Assembly: GCA_009741485.1 (NCBI GenBank) | Contig: CM019219.1 | Coordinates: 5,560,694 to 5,624,693, forward strand | DNA from: Malurus cyaneus samueli | Taxonomy: Eukaryota > Chordata > Aves > Passeriformes > Maluridae | Length of the DNA stretch: 64,000 bases | Direction: 5' to 3' | Shown here: positions 40,480 to 53,700 of the stretch, piece by piece | Numbering within the stretch: position 1 is the first letter of the stretch | Layout: each line of letters opens with the position of its first letter | Notes under the pieces: generated by a model | The model's input: the letters and a program-made list of their open reading frames with translations, nothing else | The model's database searches: none | What the model was told of the DNA's origin: nothing | Translations under genes and position numbers: made by a program

Positions 40480-41000
40480 GCCTTTCGCCGAGTCGCTTCT
40501 CTGGCCATTCCCCTGGGGTGATGCGGACCGCTCATCGCTTCTCCGGCTCTTTTCGCCGCAAGAGCACCGGCAAAGGTCAGGCCGCTGCAGGAGTCACCGC
40601 TCCGCGCCCTCCTGCGCGCACCCTGCTCCGCGGGCGGCACCGCGCTGCGGGTGCACCCCGACCGTGCTGCTCGGTCAATCCCTCCACAGCCGCCAGCTCT
40701 GTCCGCCTCATCCACGCACAGCGGTCGGTGTCAGGGCCGGGTGGAGCAGCCGATGCCAGAGAGAGAGGATAGGAACAGCGAACGGTCCGCCGGCAGCGCC
40801 TGCCCGGGCAGGGCTTCGCCCCGAGCCGGTGCTCGCCGGGCACGGAGGGAGCCTGGGGGGCTGCGGCGGCCCCGGGACCCGTTTTCTCGCTCCTCTCTCC
40901 GGCCGTGCAGCAGCCGGGAATCGAAAGTGACCCCCTCTCCCGACTCCTGCCAGGTCTGTGCTGTTTGATGCTGTGATCCAACGAAAGTCAGAACTTGAGG
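40480..41000. promoter_or_regulatory. CpG island
   Basis: GC-rich, CpG-dense segment. Frames of 100-150 codons on both strands are composition-driven. It could be a promoter or part of the broad CpG domain often seen around developmental homeobox genes. Confidence 0.5.
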
Positions 41001-41199
41001 GATAATTTTCTCCATATGGGCGAGAGAGCGCGCACACGGCGGTTCTCTCCACAAATCACCTACCTCCAATTGGTTTTAGCTTTTCACAAACAGTTACAAG
41101 GGGAACAAATAAAATAAAAAAGATAATAGAAAGGGGGAAAGAGAAAGAAAATAAATGTTATGGTAAAGAAAGTGGTGTTTTTGACCGCAGGTCGGAAAA

Positions 41200-41840
41200 T
41201 GCAACCGGTGCCTCACCGCGCTCCGCGCACCGGAGAGGGGCGGGCGCACCGCCCCCGGCAGCTCCGTGTGAGAGCTGCGGGTGTCCAGGAGGGAGAGGAA
41301 TGCTCCTCATAGCCAAAGGCAACGGGCGGTGAAGGCAGAGCAGGAGCCTGGACCTCCTCGGGAGAAAGAAGTGCGTGCGGCTGCGAGGGGTCTGCTCCGC
41401 AGGCAGTGCCGAAGCAGAGCTTCACTGCTGAAAATCTGCTCTGCAGCTTCCCCGCGCCCCAGCGCAGCGCAACCAAGCCAAGGGCAGCGCTGTCCGCAGC
41501 TTCCCGCAGCTTTCCGCAGCTTCCCGCAGCTTCCCGCAGCTTCCCGTGTAGGCAGAGCGGGCAGAGGAGGCACCGTGGCGGGCAAGGGCAGGGTGGTGGC
41601 GAAGGGAGCCGGCGGCAGGGAAAAAGGCCGCCTGGTCTCTGTTTCCCACTTCTCCGGGAGGTTAGCAGGGGTGACTTGTCTCCCCTTTCGCTGTATTTCA
41701 GAAGGAGGGAGCGGGGTAGGAAGAGGATAAGCTTGCGGAGGGTTTGGGGAAGGTTGCAGCCGGGCCGCGGTTTGACATTGCAGAGAGGAGCCGAGGCGCT
41801 GCAGGGAAGCAGTGAGCCACCCTCCGGGGTCAGCGGGGAC
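41200..41840. promoter_or_regulatory. CpG island with minisatellite
   Basis: Second GC-rich segment, separated from the previous one by an A-rich tract (41101-41175). It contains the 10-bp tandem repeat at 41491-41546. No coding gene was recognised. Confidence 0.45.
41491..41546. repeat. 10-bp minisatellite (TTCCCGCAGC)n
   Basis: About 5.5 copies of a 10-bp unit with one or two variant positions. Confidence 0.93.
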
Positions 41841-42600
41841 CCTCGGAGTCAGTGAAATGTATTTTTTATATATTTTTTAAAGGTTTCAGTGAAACTAGCG
41901 GATTTGTTTGCACTTCGCTCCTTCCAGCCCAACGGACAATCCCACAATCCGCAAGCGAGGAGGTTTAGGGAGGTGGCAGATGGTCCTCGCCTCCTTCCCC
42001 GCTTGTGTCACGACGGGGCCGAATCGCTTCGTGAAGCGATCTTCCCAACTCAGGGCGCTTCCTCATGAACGAGCAAACCTGATGTGTTTGTTTATTTGTT
42101 TATTTGACTGTTTGCGAGAGTTGCGCTGTTTTCCTGCTCGCGATTTGACTGCGGCAGACAAACCCGCTCCCGGCGACCTCCGCCGTGACGTTGAGTCAAG
42201 GAAATACTACAGGTGTTACTGCGGTGTTCGGGAATTAATTCTCCTTCCTTTCCCCCTCCTCCTTCCCCGAGTTATTTCCTAGCCTACCCAGATAGCTGGG
42301 AAAGGGTCCCACATACCCCGGAGCTGTAAATTGAGCGCTGAAATACTTGATCTCACTGATCTTTAGAGAATTAAATCTGGCCTCATTTTACAGGAGGAAG
42401 CGAAGTCAATCTCGGAGGTTTTGCGAAGAAAGGCTGTTATTTCCTAGAGGATAGGCGTTTAAGTTGTTAAATATTAGTTTTTAATTACGTATTGTTCTTC
42501 TAAAAAATAATATTTATACTTAGGTCCGTGAAGGTATTCAATTGAATTTTCAAGCCATCAGCTAACCATTCTTTACACGCCTGATGGAAAATAGCCCATT
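41841..42600. other. Non-coding, AT-richer stretch, no gene
   Basis: Contains TTTATTTG repeats near 42085-42110 and AT-rich text at 42440-42540. Nothing coding was recognised. Confidence 0.6.
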
Positions 42601-43400
42601 GTGCCAGCGGCCGGCTGTGTTTCTTCAGCAGACAGCGCTGAAAGTGTCCCCCGTTGTCCCCCGCGCCCTTCAGCGAGGCCGCCGGGCGTCAGCGGTGACC
42701 TCGGAGGAGATCGCTGTCACAAACCTGAGCTGGGGGACACGGCAGGAGCAGGACAGGCTCTGGCACAATCGGGCGAAGCCATAGAGTGGAGAAACTGGAC
42801 AGCAAGAACTAGTGATAATGCATAAAAACTCGGGATTAAACGCACTCGCGACCCCCGCGGTGATTTACGAGCTGTCCCCACCAGGTCATCGAGGCCAAAC
42901 GCATTTGCCGGTCCCCCGGGCACCCCGCGACAGGGATCTGGTGGCAAGGTGGCTGCGGGGCTCCAGCCCTTGAGGGGTATCCTGTGCGGCTGAGCTGCGG
43001 GGCAAGGCGGGACTGACCGCACATCTGGAGGAGGTTCCCCCCAGAACAACCCTTTATCCCCCTGAGCGCTTCCCCCTCCGCTCCCCAGCACCCCCAGCTC
43101 TGTCCGCCGCACAGGAACACCACGGACCCTTGCCCGTTTGGGAACGCCTTCAACCGGAGGCTTTGCCCCCGCCATCAGAAGAGGTCATTTCGCAAAATTG
43201 TTCGGTTTGAGCTCCCTCCGGCCTCACCATCTCTCGGGTCCGGGCCCCGCTCCCCTGTGCGGAGCCCCAGAGCCACGGGAAGGGGGAACCCGGGGTCTCT
43301 CGCAGAGCGGCGGGGGCTCCGGCCATACAGGTAAACAGGCTTTAAAACAGCGGTGCAGGAACCACGCACTGGAGCCACCTGGTTTGGAAGTCGAGTTTGT
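42601..43400. promoter_or_regulatory. CpG-rich segment
   Basis: Third GC-rich segment of the upstream domain. Frames up to about 150 codons on both strands have no recognisable domain. Confidence 0.4.
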
Positions 43401-43792
43401 GGTTTGGAGGGAGTGAGGGACTTGTTTCGGTGTGTAAATATTTCTGCTCCCCATAAACTTGCGGAGTGCACTGAAACGAGCACATGCGGTTCAGCATCTG
43501 TTTAGCTGGATGCGTCTCACAAGGGAATATTGACTTTTCACCTCCCGATCCTGAATGGGAAATAAAAAGAGGTTGGTGTCCTCTATTTGTGTTTGCAATT
43601 GCCTATCCCAGGATAAAAGAGATCTCCATTTTACTGGCTGTCTTTCATTTAACTGTTTGGAGACCAGAGATGGAAAATATTTGCCGAGAAGAAAAGAATA
43701 GCTGCATGGGATCATTTGCAATTCAGTGTGAAAATATTCTACCAAACCCATTTATATCCCAGCGCAATTGAAAAAGAAAAAAATAGGGCATG

Positions 43793-43965
43793 CCGTCAAC
43801 AGCCCATTCCACTCTGCTGGACAGCCCGGAAAGTTTTAGGCAACTAAATTCATAATGGGAGACAGCAGCAAACAGCACAATCATGCCTTTGACTAAACTA
43901 TGAGGCAGCTTTAATTGTTAGAAATGCTAGTATTAGCTGAAATATTACAGCTTTGGTAAATGGGA
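43793..43965. promoter_or_regulatory. Candidate non-coding regulatory stretch
   Basis: Low-repeat, CpG-free text with balanced composition and a homeodomain-like TTTAATTGTTAG. It looks constrained rather than decayed, but this is an impression; conservation was not tested. Confidence 0.15.
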
Positions 43966-46900
43966 GACTTCCCACAGAGCGGTGTAGCCTATATGGACAG
44001 ACCCCAACAGAAGCCTCAGCTTCAGGTGGCACGGCTGGAATTGCAGAGGAATGAACCCTTGGAAGGAAATCAGGATAAAGACAGAGCCATCCAACGCAGC
44101 ACGCAGGGTGTGTGCTCGAGAGAAGCAAATCCAGAAACAACCGCTTTTCAAATTGACAAAGACATGAGCATCATTTATCTTTAAATACAGTTTCATTGGC
44201 GCTGCTAACAAGGGCGGGACATTTCATATAAAAATACGCTTTGCAAAGCGTGAGCGGAACTGGCCACCCTCGACTCGCCCCCCGAGCGTTGATTTATTTC
44301 GCGTGGAGAGCTCTGGCCAGCGCAGGGAACAAATCCCTTCTCCCGGAGCAGCCCGGCCTGTCCCGGGGAGCCGCAGCCGGACACTGCCCACTTGTGGCTG
44401 GCCTTGCTTGGAGCAGAGGATGCAAAGAATCCCTGCAGAGCCGGAAACTCTTCAAAAACCCAGCGTTTGTTTCGTCCAGAACCGGTTCTTGCCTGCTTCG
44501 GACACCCCAAAATGGACGGGGAGGGAGAAAGAAGGGAATTACCGGCATCTGCTCTGTGATTCAGCTGCGTATGAACTCGTGAATCACCAATCTCCTCTCT
44601 GCACTGGTCACTGCACTCATGGTTATTACAGTTCAGTGGAACTCTGGAACTTTGGCATCTAAAAGCCTCCCTGGAGGAGGGTTTGGTTATGGATAACTCG
44701 TTTGCCTTGCAATGATGTTTCGTGTACCCTGTCAAGGACTAAGGATCAATTGTGCCAGGCTTTTCTTCAGGGCACAGATGACAATCCCTGGCACTGTAGT
44801 CCCAATAAGAGGGCAAAACAAGCATCTGTGCCTTGAAAAAAGCCAGAAAAGAACGTATCAAGACTACAGTAAAGAACAGATAAGATATGGTGAAGTTGAG
44901 GACAAAAGGACACTCCTAAATTCAGTGTACTTATTATGAACTGTTTTCTGCTCTGGATAAAATCAGTGGTAAAATTTCTCTTGGTACTCAGACTGCAGTA
45001 TTAAACCGTATGGCATAATACAATGATTGCATTTAGCTCTCAAATAGTATTTCTCATCTTCCTTTTTTTTTCTACAGCCTGAAAAGTGTTCATTGCCACA
45101 CAACAGTCCACAATACCCAGTGTAGAGGCAGGACCACCGAGGAGATCCAAAAGCAAGTCACAGGAGGAGCTGTAGAAGCAGGATGTGCAGACACAGTGAA
45201 AGTGTCTCGTGTATGCAATTCAGGAATCACATTGCAACATTTACTCTCCGAGCTTCTGCATCACTGAGAAAAATGCTTTGTTAATACTTCCTACAGAAAA
45301 TCACCTTTTGTGCTCAGGACAATTAAATAGTTACCAAGTCATCCAAAAAACAGCCATGTGAGCTCAGAGTAGAGAGATTTACCACTAAATTCGCTTTCTG
45401 ACCAGGAAACTTTATAACCTGGATCTGCGGTCAAAATGAAGAAAGAAAACTGACACCTCAGAGGAAATCAGTCACATCAGATGATACACAGATGTATTTC
45501 GATTGATATCTTCCCTGATTTTTCCAGCTTTTCCAACAGATACTGATTCCTTATTTGTTATCCTTAGGCTGGAGATTTTTAGAGAAGGTGTGAAGCTTCC
45601 TCCTTCACCTTAATCAAAACCCACCAGTAGCCAGGGAAGCTCCTTAAAATGAAAGATAAAGTGCTTACAGGGATGCATCCACCTCAACCCAGCCTCCCTC
45701 TTCAGTTCCTCCTAAACCAACGATGAGCTCCCTCTTCAGCTCCAAGCACGCTTCTCGCTGTTAGAAATGTTTTGAAGAGGATGCAGAGTGTCATTATTTC
45801 TGACCAAAATATTCCCTCAAGGCTTTCTGCTGGGCAACTTTCCCGAGCCATAAACATGTCCTGCAATTTAGACCAGAAAACATTAGCAACTCCCAAACAA
45901 ACACACACAACACACACAGGACAGGATAAATAACTGGCCAAGCCTTTGCTATGCAAATACTGTCACACAGGTAAAGCAGGGCTATGTTATCTTCAAAAAG
46001 TTCATTTAAAACCTCCCTAGAGCTGTGATTTTTACCCACAGCAGTCAGTTTTCAGGTCACTCACCACGTAACCTGCCAGGGATTCTGGGTGCCTGGTGTA
46101 TGATTTGGCATTGCTGTTTGCATTACTGCTGTGCCAGGCAAACAGACTCCATGGCAAGAGACAGAAAGGCAGAATAAAACCATGGTCCCTGCCCCAGAGC
46201 ACTCCCAGTCTTAATCTAAGATGTGAAAAAGGGGAGTAAAAAAATAAAAAGGAAAAGAAAACAGCAGGTGGAGACAGGGGAAGGGGAAAGAAAGGATGGG
46301 ACAGGACTGATTATTGTGATTCTGAGCAGCCTCAACACAACAGCTGCTATCTGGCATCAAATTCTCCACATAAGTGATGGCTGGATGGGGCCTGCAGGGA
46401 ACTTGCCAGCACATTTTACCACATGAGCCATACGTTCTGTGTCACAACTGCCAAAAGCGCTTTGGGGTTGTAAGGATGGTTTGTGGTTGTGGCTTGGCAA
46501 GAAGTATAAGGAGGCAAGAGTGTGTCTTTCAACTGTGCTGATATGCCAAGAATAAAGGAAAAAAATACAGGGAGGCTCTCAAGCTCTGTCCCCACGACAC
46601 TATCATGAAAAGAAATGTTTGTTTATAACAAGAGAGCAAATTTGTGAATCACAAAACCTAACTGGCAGCTTTAAGTGATGCGTAAGAATCAGTTTGAGGG
46701 TTTGAGAGCCTTCTTCCCCCTGCAATGTATCCGAGCTGCAATTGCAGGCAAAGTCACCTCGTGCTGACTAGCAGCCCACACAGTGCTTGGCAAGCCTGAT
46801 TTTGGAAGGGAGGCTGGGAGCAGCATTTGGGACCTCCTGGTTCCTGCAAGGAACAGCCAGATGTTCACGGGAGGTTGTCTCACAGCGAGGGTGGGAGCTG

Positions 46901-47150
46901 GACTGCCCCAGTTTTTTGGTTTGTTTTTTTGCTCACATGTATCTGGCACGATGCACACCTCAGTTTGGAAACCTTGACCCATATTAGGTTACACTTGTAG
47001 TTAAAAACTCGTTCACGTCAGTTTGAAAACCACATACTTCAAAATATAATGTACTTTAACATTCTTTCTCTCCCCCTGCGCCCCATGGCCTCTAATTTAG
47101 TAGGGTTTCAAGAGCATCATGTGCTTGAACTCTGAGCTGCTCCCAGGCAT
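43966..47150. other. Intergenic sequence, no gene recognised
   Basis: CpG content falls to typical bird background after about 44.6 kb. There is a strong-looking splice acceptor (T-run then CTACAG) ending at 45077, without a convincing donor. A short CA-rich tract lies at 45897-45920. Frames are at most about 175 codons and show no domain. Confidence 0.6.
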
Positions 47151-47310
47151 CTAAAAAGTAATTGGAGTATTTAGGCTTTAAATGAATTCTCTTTTCAATC
47201 TAAATGGTATCGCACATCAGAGATGTCAGTACGAGTGGTTGAAGAGAGATTAGAAATTCTCCTAAACAGTCTGGTAATTAAATCATTTATACATCCACAT
47301 ATTTGTTTGA
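47151..47310. promoter_or_regulatory. Candidate non-coding regulatory stretch
   Basis: AT-rich, non-repetitive text with several TAATTA/AATTAAAT-like words and TAAATGGTAT. An enhancer role is a guess from texture and position. Confidence 0.15.
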
Positions 47311-49940
47311 AGAAGCTCTGAGTGCCCCAGGCCTCATCTCCTCTGTGCTCCCACCACCTCAGAGTGTGGGGTTTGAAAACCCATCAGCCTGAAGGCAGCG
47401 GGTGTCAGTCCTGCCATCGGCTGTTCATTTGGGATTTCTTGGGACTGTTCCCTGAAGGAACAGTACTTTCTCAACAGAAACTCACCAGCCTGACTCTAGC
47501 CAGCAGCTGATGGAATTAGACACTAAAAAACCTCCAGGATTTATACCTTCATCTTTTTTTTTTCCTTTCATACAGTATCTAGTGCCTATCAGCCACTGCA
47601 AATAGGAATAAAGTTAGTAATGGCTAAATTCTGCTTCAAGTTCAGACCTGAGAGCTGTTGTTGCAATTAAGCTGTATTAGCTGCTTATCCTTTCTTCCTT
47701 TTCTAAGTTCACAAGTTTTTATCTTCTCTGAGAAGAAGCAGCAGGAATGGTCCTGCTTCATGTGGCAATGGCTGCTACCACTAAACAAAGTGGCTGTGGA
47801 GGCACTCGTCCTTGTCCCCTAAGTGTCCCTGGCCACTAGACAGGAGATTACAGAAATTCTAGAATCATCTATTGATCTTAAAATAGTGCACACCTAAAGT
47901 AGACTTCACTGGTTATGAGTAGCCCAAATGAACTTTTTAATGTTCGTATCTATCAGCTTTGTTTTCTTTCTTTAATTTGTTCACAGAGGAGCTGATGCAT
48001 GTATGTGCTCACCTTCTGTCAGTGTGACTAAATTTGGAGAGCTCTGTGCTGGGACAATCCTGACACAGAAACAGAAATAGGCCCTTTTCCTACTCCTTTT
48101 CTTCCAAAATATATCAAAACTATGAAGAGGAAATGCAAAAGTTTTCACATATTATCACTTCACCGAGTCACGTGGAAATGGTAACAGCAGTGCTTTTGCT
48201 AACTGCACCTTCTCATTAGAGTAATTGCTGCAATAACTCAGGAATACACAGCCTCAAACACACGTGCCCAGCTATAACAAAGGATAATGAGATTTTATGG
48301 TCACCAGCAGTGAATCAAATCATATCAGCTAAACCTCAGCAAACATTTTATCTTAAGAACATGACAGGATTCCTCTACTTTGTCACCGGGCTCATCTGGT
48401 GCCCCTTCTGAATGTGCCAGAATGAGATGCAAATCCTAAACAATGACATCTCCTGGGTGGATTTTACATTCTGCAAGATCAGTCTCTTTGTGCTTGGGAA
48501 GGAGTGACTCACAGCAGCCCAGTAACCAGAGGTAACTATGCAAAATACACAGTGACTCCAGCAGGTTTCCCAAGGGCAGTTTTTCCACACCCTCTTCCAC
48601 AAGGCACGGAGCAGCCACGTGCTCCTGACCAGATCTCAGGTATTTCATACAAAACACAGAGGCTCACAGTTAGCATGCCTTAGCCACCTGGGCTTGGGGC
48701 ATGCACATCATCAATGGGGAAAATCCCTGCACTTGAAATGCAGTCTTAAAATCATGTTTATTTTTTTATGCATTTATATTTTTTTATGCATTCTCTCCCT
48801 TATCCTGAGTTGATAACACCAAAGTAGTCATGCCCATGGATCCCAAGACCCAAGGGGCAGGGCATGTCAAACATCTGTCTTTCAAGTGCTTGCAGCCTTT
48901 ACATTTGCTGCTTTGTTTTGTCTTCTGAAAATGCTTTTTATTCAATGAATCAAATTACTTTCAATTATAAATCTAAGATGGAAAAATGCAATGTTAGGCA
49001 GATCTGGCTGTCCATCCTTCAAGTAATATCCACATTCAAGTAATATGCACATTCCTTCCTTTTCCAATCTCTGTTCATGATTCTGCTGGATATTAAGCAA
49101 AGGACCTTGCACATGGTAGCAGCACTCCACTGGTCACAATTCAAGACAGCTGCAGATTTCCAAATTAAATACAATGTGGAAGTCCTTAAAACAAACAGAG
49201 ATGCTTGGACTTGTAACTCCAGAAGTGTTTGAGTTTCCTTAAATATACACAACAGCTCATTCTTTGTGCTTCTGAAGCTTGCTGGAGGAAGCAGGGCTTG
49301 TCATTTAGTAGAGTAATTATAATGATTCATTATTATGATTATTAATTATAATCGTATAATCACAGTAATGATTAATAATTATAGTCATTACTATTTATAT
49401 TAGAAGAGATCCTAGAGGCCCCAGTCAGAATACTGGGCTCCATTGTGCCTCTTAAGGTAAGGACAGATGATTAGGGGCATCCTAATGAGGAGGGGACTGC
49501 GGTGAAGGACCCAGATCTTCCAGATCTGAGCACAGATTCTGCTCAGTGCAATGTGCAGCACGTGGTGTGAATGGAGATGTGAATGGAGATGTGCCATCCT
49601 CTCAGCAATGGGGCCAAAAGGCAGGTGATGACCTGGGGAATGGCAGTGGGACAATGAATGACAGGGGAAACATGAAGTTACAGTCACAGTTTAGAGAAGG
49701 GACCTGCAGTGGCAGTGTTTGCAAAATCTGTCTGCTTCTGTGCATCCCCTGGTGCTCCACTTTGTGACAGCCCTGTGCTTGGGTGAGAAGGGCTGCTGTG
49801 ACAAGCACTGCCTCATTTCAGTAGTTTCCAAATCATCAGTCAGCTCAGGCAGATGCACTTTTTTTAGGTATTTTCCTGCCCTGACTAATGAGGGACTTGT
49901 CCCATTCTCCCCTCTCTTCCCCAGCATCCTCCTCTTGTCT
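47311..49940. other. Intergenic sequence, no gene recognised
   Basis: Ordinary CpG-poor DNA. It holds an AT-rich simple region at 49309-49402 built from ATTATAAT-type words. No exon or known repeat was identified with confidence. Confidence 0.6.
49309..49402. repeat. AT-rich simple repeat with internal dyad symmetry
   Basis: Degenerate ATTATAAT/ATTATTA words that are partly self-complementary. Confidence 0.6.
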
Positions 49941-49941
49941 A

Positions 49942-50250
49942 CACAGAATCACAGAATGTTTTGGGTTGGAAGGGACCTTAAAGTTCATCTCATTCCATCC
50001 CCTGCCAGGGGCAGGGACACCTTCCACAGTTTTCTCCAAGTCCCATCCAATCTGGTCTGTCAGGAATGGGGCATCTCCAGCTCCTCTGGGCAACCTCTTC
50101 CTAAGCCTCAACACACTGACAGTAATTAGAATTTCTTCCTAAATTTAATCTAAACTTACCTACTTCCAGTCTGAAGCCATCCTCCCTTGTCCTATCATCA
50201 CATGCCCCTGAAAATAGTCCCTCTCCAAGTCTCCTGTAGCTCCCCTTTCA
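49942..50250 (-). mobile_element. CR1 LINE fragment (3' end)
   Basis: On the plus strand it begins CAGAATCACAGAATG, continues TTTTGGGTTGGAAGGGACC, then text matching the 3' part of bird CR1 read in reverse, to about CCCTTTTCAACTTT. The octamer at the left end places the element on the minus strand. It is 5'-truncated, as is usual for CR1, and diverged, so it is not mobile. Confidence 0.9.
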
Positions 50251-52749
50251 ACTTTGATTTAGATGTGGGGACACTGAGATGTAAAAATACCACCCATACT
50301 TGGGTAAGCATTCATTATATCATATATTACCAAGCAGGGGCCAACACTATCTTGTCTGCCCAGTCCTACCTGCAGTACTTGCTGAGCCATGATCCTCTGT
50401 AGCATATTTCATATTTTGTTCACTCCTGGAGTTTGCTCTCTGCAGCAGTTAAACACAGTGCATGTTAATGAAATAGTCTAATACTGCATGCTCAGAAACC
50501 TTCTGAAGCCAAGGTTAAACCAAAATTAGTGGGGCTAATCATAAGTCTAAAGATAAGTGTGTGCCAACCTTTGAAAGACAAAGCCCTTGGCCTTTTGTTC
50601 TGTCTGTGTGTAAACTGCTGCTTTCCTGCCACCTCCTTGTACGTGTTTGAAGGTGTAAAAGAAGGCAGCTCTGCATCCAGGGCTGCGATTTCTCTGCTCC
50701 TCTCCAGGCTGCTCCTAAACTCAAATTTCTCTGTTCCTCTAGTCTAGTCTCAAATTTCTCGGTTAACCAGTAAAAGCTATTTGCATTGTTCTATTTAGGG
50801 ACTACAGGATGTATTCCACTACTCAGTTGTGAGCCAGGCCAACATAAAGAACTTAAAGATGTCTACACTACCTCCAGTGATAGAAGCAAGGAACAAAGTC
50901 CTTTTGTAAGATGTGTGAAAATCCTTAATTTCAAAAACTGGAGAATAAGTAAAATAGTGAGGCTTTATACATTTCCCTCCAGCTCCCCCAAAGAGGAGAA
51001 TGCACAGGTGATCATGTTGTTATCAAACACTGAAAACTCGATCTCCCCTTGCACAGGTAGATCTGCTGCAAACTTCATTAGCAAAGTTAATGAAAGTATA
51101 TTTGGCATGTGCTCCATGACACAATGCAGAAGAACAAACCAGGACCAGCCCTGGAATTATATTTGTTCTTTCAGAAAGGCAAGAAAAGGGACCAGCTGAT
51201 GTTCAGGTACAGAATGTCCTCCTCTCTGCAGGGCAGTGATGCAACTTCCAAGGGTTTATTTTGATACTCCCAAGTTTTACATCCCTCGAGATTCTCAGTA
51301 AAAAAAAATTCTGTGGTGAGAAAATCCGAGGCTGAAAAATAAGGTTTGGAAATGACAAAGTTAAAGATTTCTTATGCTCCTGGAGGATATGTGATCACAT
51401 ATGTGTGTCCAACAGGGAGCAGGGAGGAGCTGGATCCTCTGGGTGAGTGAATTATGGTGGAGCCTCGCCTGATTCACTCCCAAGGCTGGATGGTATGCAC
51501 TCCACGAGACATGTGGCTGCACAGAAAACAATGAGCATAAAAATAAAAACTGAACAGCTGCCTCATTTGCTCATCTTGTACATTGAGCAAGACTGGGTTC
51601 CTGTGTGGAAGAAAAAAAGAAACCATCTGATGGTATTATCTATATATATATACACACTGCATGTGGATACATCAATATCGGATTCTTTATAGGGCTGGGT
51701 TATGTCCTGAACTCCAGACAGATATGAGAAGAAAAGACATCTTAGACAATATTGCATTTTTGGCAACATGTGCTGGCTCAAAGGAATTGTAAAGGAAGCA
51801 AATTAAATACCACTAAGAATTTGTATATTTATAGCACTTTTCACTCAAGGATCCCAAAACATCTCCCAAAAAATTAAGCTTCCCAACATTGCTGTGATCT
51901 AAGTAATGAGCATCACTTTTTTCCTGATGTATGAAGCGAATCAGAAAAAGACAAAATAATTTAACCAGATCAGGAGCAAAAATGTCTGAATTTTTGTCTC
52001 ACATTTTAACTGTCTTCTATGAAAACATACAGGGAAGCTATTGATTTTCATGTTTCCTTGCTCTTCTCCAACAATCCAGCACAGTGCTCAGTCATATGGT
52101 TAACTTAAGGCCATTGACTGTTGGCTTATGTTTCTGAAAAAAAACCTTTTGGCATGAAGTACATACAGTTTTGAGGGGAAAAAAAAGCAGGTTTATAAGA
52201 GCATTGGTCATTTTACCAACTGTGCCTAGAATTTCCTGGACGTTATAAACGTTCAGCTGAATCCCCAGTGTCGGATTGTATTAAAACACTGTCCTCAGAA
52301 AGGAACATTCCAAATTTCCATGATCTCTGCCAGTTTCCAATGATTTGATGTTTATTTGAGCTATTGTACAAAGTTTTCTGTTGAGTCAGATCATTCAGGA
52401 CTAGCTGCTGGGACCACAGAGTGTCAGCAGAACATAATTCATCTGCGGCTGATGGCAGCGCGCTTTATTGGATAGGTGATGCTTCTCCAGGCTGAGACAC
52501 CACCAGGAAATTTGGTGGGGTTGATTTCCAGTTAAAATAGAAATCAAGCATTCTGTTGCCTTTTTTGTTTGCTTGTTGGATCTCTCTAGGGGGTGGGGAA
52601 ATATCTGTAGCATCTTTTTTGGGTGAAAGAAGGAGGGAAAGGCAGTATTAAGATTTTAAAGAATGCCCCCAGCACACTGTTTTCTGTATTGTCTGCGCTG
52701 CCTTGAGTCTTTTGGCTTTTTGCCTTTTTTTTTGTCTTTATGTTTCCCA
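50251..52749. other. Intergenic sequence, no gene recognised
   Basis: CpG-poor non-coding DNA with short TA repeats near 51641-51655. Frames up to 137 codons have no recognisable domain. Confidence 0.6.
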
Positions 52750-52751
52750 CA

Positions 52752-52771
52752 TACACACACACACACACACC
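52752..52771. repeat. (CA)n microsatellite
   Basis: About ten AC units. Confidence 0.92.
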
Positions 52772-53000
52772 TGCTGAACCTCTGCCTTTCCAATCCATTC
52801 CAAAGGGAATTCCCTCAGACTGCCCAAAGTACCAAGCTCTTTTCCTTAATAATAGAAGAAATACCTACCAAGATTATGCCTCGCTTTTGTGGTATGAAAT
52901 ACAGTTGAATAAAACTTCTGCAGCTGCACAGTGAGACCAAGTCTTTGAGCCCACATGTGCTTTCTGCAAAAACAGCTCACCCAGAAACGTAAAGTAAGAA

Positions 53001-53025
53001 TTTTTTTTTTTTTTTTTTTTTTTTT
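53001..53025. repeat. Poly-T tract
   Basis: Run of 25 T. Confidence 0.95.
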
Positions 53026-53540
53026 AATGTGAACAGTTCTCAAAAGTAGCTTTGCATGGAGATCTAATTAGCTTTTACCTCTGTAGATGGGACATCCTGG
53101 CTTCAAGATAGAGCCTGTGTTGATTTAATTACTCAGACCTTCAGCTCTGCAAGGCTCTCAGTGCTTGTGCAGTACCTGGCAGTGCTGGAACTGGACCGAA
53201 GTTCCTCAGCAAGACCTCAATGCAAATAATGAATGAAGCCACATAAGAGGACTTTGAGCAACTCATTCTAAACCACGAGCTGTTTGGACTGCAAATAAAG
53301 AGAGATATGTGGGATATAATCTGCTGTTGAGCATTAGCACAATTCCTTTAACTCTGAGCTTGGCACAGCCAGAACAATGGCAGGCTATAGATTTTGTTTC
53401 TGTCCCTGACATTTACTGAGGGCTGCAAGACTAAAACATTTTGAAGGTTATATCCAATGTCTCGCAGAACGAATGACAAATGCCAACCCTTACACTCTTG
53501 CAAGATCTAGCAGGAATAAGACAACTCTATAGACTGAGGC
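53026..53540. other. Intergenic sequence, no gene recognised
   Basis: Non-repetitive, CpG-poor sequence. Confidence 0.6.
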
Positions 53541-53700
53541 AAGTTTATTATTACAAATACCTTATTAAATCTAAATGGTAATGGCATTCCAATTAGCTCA
53601 TTGTTAGGAATCTTTCATGTTTGACTTTCATTTAGACTGATTACGGGAATAATGCAGACCCTGTATAAGTAATTGGCACAAAATAAAAGCGTTTGAGCTG
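53541..53700. promoter_or_regulatory. Candidate non-coding regulatory stretch
   Basis: Non-repetitive AT-rich text with CCAATTAGCTCATTG, TAAATGGTAATGG and AAGTAATTGGCAC, similar to homeodomain or POU-type sites. It is the most enhancer-like part of the right half by eye. Conservation was not tested. Confidence 0.25.
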
